A DNA stretch of 64,000 bases, from assembly GCF_900129405.1 (NCBI RefSeq), contig NZ_FQVQ01000005.1, forward strand, positions 115,492 through 179,491, written 5' to 3'. The notes under the pieces were generated by a model. That model saw nothing but the letters and a program-made list of their open reading frames with translations, was not told the DNA's origin and did not search any database. The translations under genes were made by a program, and so were the position numbers. How positions within the stretch are numbered: the stretch's first letter is position 1; every line of letters begins with the position of its first letter. The DNA is from Flavobacterium fontis. GTDB taxonomy: Bacteria; Bacteroidota; Bacteroidia; Flavobacteriales; Flavobacteriaceae. This document shows, piece after piece, positions 57,746 through 64,000 of the stretch.

Positions 57746-59488
57746 TTAATTTGATTTTTTGATGACAACGCCATCTTTGTTAATAATAAGACTTCCTTTT
57801 TCGCCCGTTTTTTCTTCGCGAATGATCTCGACTCCGTTGACGCGCACAGTGACCTTATTGACTGAATCATTTACTTTTTCAATCGTTTCGGTTTCGATGA
57901 CATCATCGTATTCATCTTCGTCGGGTGGACAATTGGTACATTTTACTTGATTTTCCTCAACAAGGTACACATAATCCTCGGAAGAATGATGCATGTTAAA
58001 GTAGGAATTATCACTGTCATCGTAGTGACGTACCGAGCGGTCAGTTTTGAACTTCACCCCTTTGGGCAAATACAAGTAAACGGTGACTTCTTGCTGACGA
58101 AACTTGTTATTTATCGCGGTAGTCCAGTAGTTATTTAACAACAATTGATTGCCTTCAATTTTGAAACCATACGCAATTTTTTGCGCTCTGGCATTGGCTT
58201 CACCTGCTGTTTTCCCTACGGCTACTTTTTCGATTCGAACATAAGGAGTTGTGGCATCCGTGGGCAATACTTCAAAACTAATTTGATTGGAGTAAATGAC
58301 CTCTTTTTGTTGCTCGTTGGTCGTCAAACGATAATCGTGTGAAGGATTCATGTCTTTGGCATAAAAATCATTATTCACAAATCGTATTTGCAGCGTATCT
58401 TGAGGTTGTAAGAGAATTTGCTCTTTCACAATATCCTTTCCGTCGAAGGCTGCTTGCGTTACTTCATTGATGATTATGGTAATCAAAGCCCCCAACGAAA
58501 CAATCCACACGGCAAGCAAGGTATATTTTACCACATTACCCAAAGAGCGAACATGATTCATGAGTAGTTTTAACCCCAACAACATTAAAAAGAATAGCGG
58601 TATCCCGAAGCAAAACATAAATAAGAGCCCCTGAATCCAGTACGGCGTTTCTAGTCCGATAGGCGTCACCACCATATTTATCGCAGCATTTTGAGGCAAT
58701 TGAGAGGTAAAAATCAGAATAACAGAACCGATTAACACTCCTAACAAGGATAAAGAGGCGAAAATCAGCACAAAGGCCCCAATAATTTTAGCAAAAACCC
58801 CAAACACTGTTGTTATAAATCCACTTAGCCGGTTACCAAAAGATTCAGCTCCAGATTTGACTTTTTCGCCAATTTCGTTGTAATCTGCATTTTGAATTCG
58901 CTGGGAAACTTGTTCAAATTCTTCCCGTACTTTTTTCTCAATATTAGAGATGGTTACAGGTTCTCCTGTCATTTCTAACTTTTCAGCAGTGGTGATGGCT
59001 TTGGGCATTGCAATCCAAAGGATTAAATAGACTAAAAATCCCATGCCTGAAAAACTAAAAATCAAAAATGCCAATTTAAACCAAAACGAATCTACACCGA
59101 AGTAATGTCCTAAACCGGTACAAACTCCCCCAATTACACCACGTTCTTCATCACGGTATAATTTACGGCGACGTGGAGGCAAGGCGTATTTAAAATCGGT
59201 TTCCTTTTGGGTCTCCCCTTCATTATCTAAACGGTAATCTTCGGGCTGCCCCATAACATTGACAACTTCATCTACATCGTTACTGTTGATTACATGTTTG
59301 TCCGAAAGTTGACGCTCAGCAAAGAGTTCGGCTACACGCATTTCGATATCTTTCATGATTTCATCTTTTCCGGTAGCGTCTGTGAGCGAATTTTTTATCG
59401 CATCAAAGTAGCGGGAAAGTTTTTGGTAAGCGTCTTCATCAATGTGGAAAAATAAACCACCTATGTTGATATTTACGGTCTTGTTCAT
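57746..59488 (-). CDS. PspC domain membrane protein
   Basis: A 580-residue inner-membrane protein. The N-terminal region (about 1-90: VNINIGGLFFHIDEDAYQKLSRYF) is a conserved soluble segment found ahead of PspC in this phylum. The PspC domain (about 110-170: LYRDEERGVIGGVCTGLGHYFG then LVYLILWIAMP) follows, then about four further helices (230-355) and a C-terminal periplasmic region. It lies between padR and the GIN gene with two-base gaps. By analogy with phage-shock modules it may sense membrane stress, which is inference. Confidence 0.9.
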   Translation of the reverse strand: MNKTVNINIGGLFFHIDEDAYQKLSRYFDAIKNSLTDATGKDEIMKDIEMRVAELFAERQLSDKHVINSNDVDEVVNVMGQPEDYRLDNEGETQKETDFKYALPPRRRKLYRDEERGVIGGVCTGLGHYFGVDSFWFKLAFLIFSFSGMGFLVYLILWIAMPKAITTAEKLEMTGEPVTISNIEKKVREEFEQVSQRIQNADYNEIGEKVKSGAESFGNRLSGFITTVFGVFAKIIGAFVLIFASLSLLGVLIGSVILIFTSQLPQNAAINMVVTPIGLETPYWIQGLLFMFCFGIPLFFLMLLGLKLLMNHVRSLGNVVKYTLLAVWIVSLGALITIIINEVTQAAFDGKDIVKEQILLQPQDTLQIRFVNNDFYAKDMNPSHDYRLTTNEQQKEVIYSNQISFEVLPTDATTPYVRIEKVAVGKTAGEANARAQKIAYGFKIEGNQLLLNNYWTTAINNKFRQQEVTVYLYLPKGVKFKTDRSVRHYDDSDNSYFNMHHSSEDYVYLVEENQVKCTNCPPDEDEYDDVIETETIEKVNDSVNKVTVRVNGVEIIREEKTGEKGSLIINKDGVVIKKSN

Positions 59489-59490
59489 GA

Positions 59491-59823
59491 TTATTGGTTT
59501 TGTTTAGTGATAATGGTTACGGCATCAGAGAGTTCGGTCCATGTGCCATTTAATTCGTTTAAAAATGTTTTTCCTAATTCGGTCAACTCGTAATATTTAC
59601 GCGGTGGTCCCGATGTCGATTCTTCCCAACGATAATTGAGCAAGCCATCATTTTTTAGGCGGGTTAGCAACGGATAGACAGTTCCCTCGACCACGAGTAA
59701 CCGGGCCGCTTTTAGCGTATCCAAAATTTCGGAAGTGTAAGCCTCTTTGTCTTTTAGAACCGACAAGATGCAGAACTCCAAAACGCCTTTTCGCATTTGT
59801 GCTTTTGTGTTTTCGATGTTCAT
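59491..59823 (-). CDS. PadR family transcriptional regulator
   Basis: A 110-residue winged-helix regulator: MRKGVLEFCILSVL, TSEILDTLKAA, VVEGTVYPLLTRLKNDGLLNY and GPPRKYYELTELG are textbook PadR features. It is the first gene of the padR-pspC-GIN operon and probably represses it. A 12-bp palindrome lies 16 bases before its ATG. PadR-family repressors respond to small molecules or membrane stress; the ligand is unknown. Confidence 0.93.
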   Translation of the reverse strand: MNIENTKAQMRKGVLEFCILSVLKDKEAYTSEILDTLKAARLLVVEGTVYPLLTRLKNDGLLNYRWEESTSGPPRKYYELTELGKTFLNELNGTWTELSDAVTIITKQNQ

Positions 59824-59838
59824 AAAATTACTTTTTTA

Positions 59839-59850
59839 ATCCACGTGGAT
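59839..59850. promoter_or_regulatory. Candidate PadR operator palindrome
   Basis: ATCCACGTGGAT is a perfect 12-bp palindrome 15 bases upstream of the padR start codon. Its position suits autoregulation of the operon; binding by PadR is inferred from location only. Confidence 0.4.
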
Positions 59851-59860
59851 GTCGTTTTTT

Positions 59861-59881
59861 GATTGATGATTGATGATTGAT
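59861..59881. repeat. Three tandem copies of GATTGAT
   Basis: Three head-to-tail seven-base units lie between the DUF4870 stop and the padR promoter region. Such short repeats can vary in number by slippage. No function is evident. Confidence 0.7.
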
Positions 59882-59885
59882 GATG

Positions 59886-60434
59886 TTATTCGGATGTAAA
59901 TACTTTTGGTTCAGAAGTACTGTCCATGGTTTGCGCATTGTTATTATTAACGCGCTTTCTTAAAAACGGAATTGATAAAGGATAATGATACACCTTTCCC
60001 CGGGTAGCCTCCAACGCTCCGTAAACGATAAGTACAAACTCAGTAATTTTTAGCAAAGCGAATAAGACAAAGGCAGTAATTCCAACAACAAGCCCGGTTG
60101 AAAAGGAAATATTTTCAAGATTTCGAATGGCAAACGATTGGTCATCCCATTGAAAAGCGATCATTCCTTTGGTAAAAGCACTTAAAGTGAGTAGTAACCC
60201 TAACCCAACCAAAACGATGGTGTACACAAAAACACTCAGTTGAAAATTCAATACACTTCGTCCTTGTGCCTCGAGCATGGGGGAAGTTTCTTTTTTGGCC
60301 GACCATATAAATGCAGGCAAGATAAAGTTCCCGAAAGGAAATAAATATTGCCCTAGCGCACTGAGGTGCAAAATGGTTCCTATATTTCGTTCATTAGCCG
60401 TCATAACTTTTGATTTTGATGATTGAAACTCCAT
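59886..60434 (-). CDS. DUF4870 family membrane protein
   Basis: A 182-residue protein with about three hydrophobic helices and the DUF4870 pattern: NIGTILHLSALGQYLFPFGNFILP, ARSVLNFQLS-like (here GRSVLNFQLSVFVYTIV), and a final VYGALEATRGKVYHYPLSIPFL. The family is of unknown function and common beside PspC/PadR modules. The start at 60434 fits the -7 box at 60466; ATG 60404 (MTANERNIG) is an alternative. Confidence 0.88.
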   Translation of the reverse strand: MEFQSSKSKVMTANERNIGTILHLSALGQYLFPFGNFILPAFIWSAKKETSPMLEAQGRSVLNFQLSVFVYTIVLVGLGLLLTLSAFTKGMIAFQWDDQSFAIRNLENISFSTGLVVGITAFVLFALLKITEFVLIVYGALEATRGKVYHYPLSIPFLRKRVNNNNAQTMDSTSEPKVFTSE

Positions 60435-60465
60435 AATACTTTTTATAAGCTATTATTTTCTTAAA

Positions 60466-60473
60466 CAAAGATA
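60466..60473 (-). promoter_or_regulatory. -7 promoter box (TATCTTTG) of DUF4870 gene
   Basis: A perfect TAnnTTTG on the minus strand, 31 bases before ATG 60434. Confidence 0.6.
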
Positions 60474-60589
60474 CAACCAAAAGCAGGTATTATGTATTAC
60501 AAAGTACTAAGGTTTAACAATATATTAACATTTGGCAGAACGCCCCTTTTTCAAAAGGTATGTGTATATTTACCGAAAATAAAGGCTTT

Positions 60590-61048
60590 ATGCAACTTTC
60601 TCCTCGCAAATTAAATATGTTTTTGGCATGGCGATTACCGGCCGCATTTTGGTGTGGTGTTCGCGTTAAAAGCATTTCCGAAAGTACTTGTATTGCTTCG
60701 GTCACCCACCGTTGGATCAATCAAAATCCATTTCAATCCATGTATTTTGCCGTCCAAGCCATGGCCGCCGAGTTGACAACAGGAGCTTTGGTTATGGCTG
60801 AAATTCAACGCAAAAAAATGCCCATCTCTATGTTGGTCCTCAACAATAAGGCAACCTATACCAAGAAGGCAACGGGAAAAATAACATTTACTTGCCAACA
60901 AGGCACCGCAATTGCAACATTAATTGATGAAGTGGTCCAATCAGGGGAGGGTAAAACGATTTGGTTGCAATCAGTTGGGGTTGATCAGCAAGGGGAAGTG
61001 GTTTCTGTCATGGATTTTGAATGGACATTAAAATTGAAATCGAAATAG
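60590..61048 (+). CDS. DUF4442 family hot-dog protein
   Basis: A 152-residue protein of the DUF4442 family, with a hot-dog fold related to acyl-CoA thioesterases: MQLSPRKLNMFLAWRLPAAFW, VTHRWINQNPFQSMYFAVQAMAAELTTG split over the central helix, and YTKKATGKITFTC. Thioesterase activity is plausible but not shown. I chose ATG 60590 because the near -7 box TATATTTA (60565-60572) lies inside the longer frame. The GIN gene follows with its own promoter. Confidence 0.82.
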   Translation: MQLSPRKLNMFLAWRLPAAFWCGVRVKSISESTCIASVTHRWINQNPFQSMYFAVQAMAAELTTGALVMAEIQRKKMPISMLVLNNKATYTKKATGKITFTCQQGTAIATLIDEVVQSGEGKTIWLQSVGVDQQGEVVSVMDFEWTLKLKSK

Positions 61049-61058
61049 TGAGAATTGT

Positions 61059-61066
61059 TACCTTTG
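61059..61066 (+). promoter_or_regulatory. -7 promoter box (TACCTTTG) of second GIN gene
   Basis: A perfect TAnnTTTG on the plus strand, 14 bases before the ATG at 61081. Confidence 0.65.
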
Positions 61067-61080
61067 AAAAAAAATAATTC

Positions 61081-61914
61081 ATGAATCGTATCTATATTAT
61101 AATTGCCCTGGTGTTTACGTTGGGGGTACAAGCCCAAAAAAAGGAAAAAGTTAAGGGGTCTAAAATTGTTACCGTTGAGCAAAAAAAGATTGAGGCCTTC
61201 AATGCCTTAGAAATTTCCGATAATCTTGAAGTCTTTTTGATAAAAGGGAGTGAATGCGGACTTGAAATTGAAGCCGACGATAATTTACACGATGCTATCG
61301 GTATTAGTGTAGTGGGTCGTCAATTGCGCTTATCTACATTAAAGAGTGCTTTCGGTTATAAGAAGTTGAGCATTCGGGTTACGTATACCGACGATTTTAT
61401 CGCGGTAACCACTAAAGATGAAGCTAAAATTAATGCCCTTTCGGAAATGAAATTGGATGCTATTACATTTACCAGTTTTGACGATTCTAAAGTTTTTGTA
61501 AATGCCCAATGCAAAAAGTTTGAACTCATTGCCAACGACCATTCGAAATCGGAACTCAATATCAAAAGTGATGAGTGTCGGATTAATTTAAGTAAAAGTG
61601 CCCAATGCAAAGCTTTAATTACCGGGCATGACCTTACCTTTGATGCCTATCAAAAAGCTACGGCCGAAGTGGAAGGCGATGTTGAAAACATTACCCTGCG
61701 TTTGGACAACAACAGCGGATTTACTGGAAAAAATCTCGATTGCAAGTCAGGAAAAATAACCACGGAATCCTATTCTCGTGCCAGTATCAAAGTTGATAAG
61801 CAACTTACGCTTTCGATGGCTGGAAAATCACAGTTGGATTTATATGGTGAACCCAAAATTGAATTAGTCGTATTTACCGACAGTGCTGTGTTATCGAAAA
61901 AACCCCTGAAATAA
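61081..61914 (+). CDS. Secreted GIN/DUF2807 domain protein
   Basis: A 277-residue protein with a signal peptide (MNRIYIIIALVFTLGVQAQ) but no lipobox, so it should be periplasmic or exported. The body is a GIN-type beta helix: IEAFNALEISDNLEVFLIKG, GLEIEADDNLHDAI, and repeated strands such as ITFTSFDDSKVFVN and LSMAGKSQLDLYG. It is a second member of the family in the window, distant from the PspC-linked lipoprotein. Function unknown. Confidence 0.85.
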   Translation: MNRIYIIIALVFTLGVQAQKKEKVKGSKIVTVEQKKIEAFNALEISDNLEVFLIKGSECGLEIEADDNLHDAIGISVVGRQLRLSTLKSAFGYKKLSIRVTYTDDFIAVTTKDEAKINALSEMKLDAITFTSFDDSKVFVNAQCKKFELIANDHSKSELNIKSDECRINLSKSAQCKALITGHDLTFDAYQKATAEVEGDVENITLRLDNNSGFTGKNLDCKSGKITTESYSRASIKVDKQLTLSMAGKSQLDLYGEPKIELVVFTDSAVLSKKPLK

Positions 61915-61949
61915 TTGGCAAACACGCGGTACAATGCAAAAAATAATAC

Positions 61950-61957
61950 TATATTTG
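61950..61957 (+). promoter_or_regulatory. -7 promoter box (TATATTTG) of tRNA-Pro
   Basis: A perfect TAnnTTTG, 17 bases before the mature 5' end of the tRNA. Confidence 0.7.
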
Positions 61958-61974
61958 CCCACGCAAAAAAACTT

Positions 61975-62052
61975 CGGGGTGTAGCGTAGCCCGGTTATCG
62001 CGCCTGCTTTGGGAGCAGGAGGCCGCAGGTTCGAATCCTGCCACCCCGACCA
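61975..62052 (+). tRNA. tRNA-Pro (anticodon TGG)
   Basis: A complete cloverleaf: acceptor CGGGGTG pairs with CACCCCG, the anticodon arm CCTGCTTTGGGAGCAGG shows anticodon TGG, and the T arm GCAGGTTCGAATCCTGC is canonical. The discriminator A is followed by an encoded CCA (62050-62052). It is a single tRNA gene with its own promoter and terminator. Confidence 0.96.
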
Positions 62053-62054
62053 AG

Positions 62055-62083
62055 AAAAGTGGAACGAGAGTTCCACTTTTTTT
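62055..62083 (+). terminator. Terminator of tRNA-Pro
   Basis: AAAAGTGGAAC (62055-62065) pairs perfectly with GTTCCACTTTT (62070-62080) around a GAGA loop, followed by T. It lies two bases after the encoded CCA. Confidence 0.9.
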
Positions 62084-62085
62084 GT

Positions 62086-62125
62086 ACTACACGTGCCAAA
62101 AGTTTACTTTTGAGCTAAGTGTAGT
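62086..62125. repeat. Nested inverted repeat before the repeat array
   Basis: ACTACAC (62086-62092) pairs with GTGTAGT (62119-62125), and inside it CAAAAGT (62097-62103) pairs with ACTTTTG (62106-62112). The inner dyad shares ACTTTTGAGC with the palindrome at the right edge of the window. Confidence 0.6.
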
Positions 62126-62136
62126 GCAAAAAAAGT

Positions 62137-62740
62137 GCGGACACAGCCTGATAAGGCGTGTTCCCTTTTCTTGAGCAACTTCCCCACTTCAGGATATGCA
62201 ATCCTGCTTTTTTTTTGTTCAAGTCTTCTATTTAAATGTATTGCGGACACAGCCTGACAAGGCGTGTTCCCTTTTCTTGAGCAACTTCCCCACTTCAGGA
62301 TATGCAATCCTGCTTTTTTTTGTTCAAGTCTTCTATTTAAATGTATTGTGGACACAGCCTGACAAGGCGTGTTCCTTTTTCTTGAGCAACTTCCCCACTT
62401 CAGGATAGGCAATCCTGCCTTTTTCAAGTTCAAATCTATTATTTAAATATACTACCGACAGAGCCTGACAAGGCGTGTTCCCTTTTCTTGAGCAACTTCA
62501 CTACTTCAGGATATGCAATCCTGCCTTTTTTGTTCAAATCTTCTATTTAAATGTACTGCGAACACAGCCTGACAAGGCGTGTTCCTTTTTCTTGAGCAAC
62601 TTCCTCACTTCAGGATATGCAATCCTGCTTTTTTTTTGTTAAAATCTTCTATTTAAATGTACTGCGGACACAGCTTGACAAGGCTGTTCCCTTTTCTTAA
62701 GCAACTTCCCCACTTCAGGATATGCAATCCTACTTTTTTT
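62137..62740. repeat. Six tandem copies of a ~106-bp hairpin-bearing unit
   Basis: Units begin at 62137, 62243, 62348, 62454, 62558 and 62664 (spacings 106, 105, 106, 104, 106); the last is truncated. Each carries hairpin 1 (ACAC-A-GCCT-GACA-AGGC-GTGT) and hairpin 2 (CAGGAT-ATGCA-ATCCTG) followed by a T-run on the plus strand. Differences between copies fall partly in loops (GACA/GATA, ATGCA/AGGCA). On the minus strand a TTG followed after 17 bases by TACATTTA, one base off the -7 consensus, recurs at unit junctions. This is the whole gene-free stretch between tRNA-Pro and trxB; I recognise no named family. Confidence 0.9.
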
Positions 62741-62840
62741 GATATTGGTTTATTTTATCTACTAAATCAGTATAACCTGAACTTATGATAAAATTGTTAA
62801 TTACAATTTAGTTTTCACGTAAATCAAAAAGAGAAAAAAG

Positions 62841-62848
62841 TAACTTTG
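62841..62848 (+). promoter_or_regulatory. -7 promoter box (TAACTTTG) of trxB
   Basis: A perfect TAnnTTTG, 27 bases before the ATG at 62876. It shows that the longer open frame, which begins with TTG inside the box, is not the coding start. Confidence 0.68.
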
Positions 62849-62875
62849 TGTCGCTTTAAAAAAATACATTACATC

Positions 62876-63823
62876 ATGTCAGACGCAATAGAAAAAGTAA
62901 AATGTCTAATCATAGGTTCGGGGCCAGCTGGCTACACCGCTGCAATTTATGCCTCCCGTGCCAATATGTTTCCTGTGCTTTACCAAGGAACACAACCTGG
63001 TGGTCAGCTAACCACCACCAACGAAGTAGAAAATTTCCCAGGCTATCCTGAAGGTGTTACGGGACCCGAAATGATGGTGCAACTCCAAGAGCAAGCCAAA
63101 CGCTTTGGAGCTGACATTCGTGATGGATGGGTGACCAAAGTTGATTTCAGCGGTCCCATACATAAAGTTTGGATTCATGACAATACCGAAATTCACTGTG
63201 AAACGGTCATTATATCCACAGGAGCCTCTGCCAAATATTTGGGATTACCTTCTGAGCAACATTACCTTCAAATGGGAGGCGGTGTTTCCGCTTGTGCGGT
63301 ATGTGATGGTTTCTTTTATCGCAATCAAGAAGTGGTTATTGTGGGCGCCGGAGACTCCGCGTGTGAAGAAGCCCATTATTTATCCAAACTTTGCAAAAAA
63401 GTAACGATGCTTGTGCGCAGTGAGAAGTTTAGAGCGTCCCGTATCATGGAAGATCGCGTGCGAAAAACCGAAAATATTGAGATTCTCATGCACACCGAAA
63501 CGGTTGAAGTTTTAGGTGATGGACAAGTTGTTACGGGCGTTAAGGTGGTCAATCGCGCGAGTGGGGAAACCCGTGAAATCCCTGCAACTGGTTTCTTTGT
63601 GGCTATTGGACACCAACCCAATACCGAAATTTTTAAGGACTTTATCACCTTAGATGAGACAGGTTATGTCATAAATACTCCTGGAACATCAAAAACGAAT
63701 ATTCCAGGTGTTTTTGTAGCGGGTGATGCCGCCGATCACGTATACCGTCAAGCAATTACAGCAGCGGGAACAGGGTGTATGGCCGCTTTGGATGCCGAGC
63801 GCTATCTTGCCGCCAAAGAATAA
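62876..63823 (+). CDS. trxB: Thioredoxin reductase
   Basis: TrxB passes electrons from NADPH through FAD to thioredoxin. The 315-residue protein has the FAD site IIGSGPAGYTAAIYASRAN, GGQLTTTNEVENFPGYPEG, the redox-active CxxC in SACAVCDGFFYRN, the NADPH site VIVGAGDSACEEAHYLS, and the C-terminal GVFVAGDAADHVYRQAITAAGTG split by the FAD contact. It is expressed alone from the box at 62841 and ends at a terminator. The tandem repeat array lies directly upstream. Confidence 0.97.
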   Translation: MSDAIEKVKCLIIGSGPAGYTAAIYASRANMFPVLYQGTQPGGQLTTTNEVENFPGYPEGVTGPEMMVQLQEQAKRFGADIRDGWVTKVDFSGPIHKVWIHDNTEIHCETVIISTGASAKYLGLPSEQHYLQMGGGVSACAVCDGFFYRNQEVVIVGAGDSACEEAHYLSKLCKKVTMLVRSEKFRASRIMEDRVRKTENIEILMHTETVEVLGDGQVVTGVKVVNRASGETREIPATGFFVAIGHQPNTEIFKDFITLDETGYVINTPGTSKTNIPGVFVAGDAADHVYRQAITAAGTGCMAALDAERYLAAKE

Positions 63824-63846
63824 CGTAGCGTAAATATATCTAAGAG

Positions 63847-63876
63847 AAGAGTCGCCTTGGTAGCGGCTCTTTTTTT
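63847..63876 (+). terminator. Terminator of trxB
   Basis: AAGAGTCGC (63847-63855) pairs with GCGGCTCTT (63863-63871), with one G-U wobble, followed by T to 63876. It lies 24 bases after the trxB stop. Confidence 0.88.
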
Positions 63877-63970
63877 AATAACACTGCCCACTGAATACTG
63901 AACACTGTACTTCCCTAATTAGAGTTGACCGTTTTTAAACATTAATTTCATTGTTAAAAATAGTAATAGA

Positions 63971-64000
63971 TTTTTGCTCAAAAGTACTTTTGAGCAAAAA
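63971..64000. repeat. 30-bp perfect palindrome at the right window edge
   Basis: The last 30 bases equal their own reverse complement; the left half is TTTTTGCTCAAAAGT. It could be a terminator stem, a protein-binding dyad, or part of a longer repeat cut by the edge. Its ACTTTTGAGC half recurs at 62106-62115. Confidence 0.8.

Noticed and set aside
59861..59881. GATTGAT repeats as an operator
   Set aside because: The units are direct, short and just after a stop codon; the palindrome at 59839 is a better operator candidate.
62104..62433. A 109-residue minus-strand open frame over the repeat array
   Set aside because: Its sequence simply repeats the DNA unit, the frame changes between units because most spacings are not multiples of three, and it lacks a start context. 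It is a by-product of the repeats.
62137..62740. CRISPR array
   Set aside because: There are no unique spacers; the whole ~106-bp unit repeats, and no cas genes are in the window.
62086..64000. A mobile element bounded by the ACTTTTGAGC dyads
   Set aside because: The interval contains only the repeats and trxB, a core gene, with no transposase or target duplication visible.

Overview
The window is chromosomal DNA from a member of Bacteroidota, almost certainly family Flavobacteriaceae and close to Flavobacterium. The evidence is two cargo proteins with C-terminal type IX secretion sorting domains, a PorD-like (DUF4835) protein, an Rpb6-type omega subunit, several flavobacterial DUF families (DUF4836, DUF6495, DUF6913, DUF4870), and many copies of the Bacteroidota -7 promoter box TAnnTTTG just upstream of genes. 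I see no prophage, transposase, integrase or CRISPR array, and the gene content is mostly core.

Layout. 1-3185 (+): the end of an unidentified gene, miaA, a lipoprotein, an outer-membrane-type protein and an acyl-ACP thioesterase, closed by a strong terminator inside an apparently structured RNA. 3378-7453 (-): a glycosyltransferase fused to dephospho-CoA kinase, then a histidine kinase and an OmpR-type regulator. 7540-11565 (-): a 1341-residue secreted multidomain protein. 11667-19282 (-): fabV, a bamD-rpoZ-coaBC-porD-recN cluster, and DUF6913-dapA. 19330-21036 (+): a 5'-nucleotidase split over two genes. 21001-26793 (-): ligA with three tandem YhhN-like membrane genes, DUF6495, and the rpsF-rpsR-rplI operon. 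26964-27659 (+): a LytTR regulator. 27656-34730 (-): a glcD-like/nadC/yihY/DUF2147/priA operon and an AEC transporter. 34850-35944 (+): meaB. 35941-40950 (-): an ABC transporter with a DUF4836 lipoprotein, a small acidic protein and a MATE pump. 41177-45732 (+): a secreted protein and a sigma factor/anti-sigma-like/VWA locus. 45790-49698: an ABC-F protein, an MFS transporter and a Fic protein. 49807-56869 (-): a single-domain DEAD-box-like protein, an NtrC-like regulator without a DNA-binding domain, an ABC-2 exporter, dnaJ-grpE and a TIGR01777 oxidoreductase. 57009-60434 (-): a GIN/PspC/PadR module and DUF4870. 60590-64000 (+): a DUF4442 protein, a second GIN protein, tRNA-Pro, a six-copy hairpin repeat array, trxB and a 30-bp palindrome at the window edge.

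Working together: several blocks are clear operons with overlapping stops and starts. Envelope functions recur: BamD, PorD, T9SS cargo, the PspC/GIN stress module, the VWA/anti-sigma locus and the ABC exporters. Many starts could be corrected because the -7 box sits inside the longest open frame. The least explained element is the hairpin repeat array at 62137-62740. Other unusual points are the glycosyltransferase-CoaE fusion, the nested RNA structure at 3197-3341 and the YhhN triplet.
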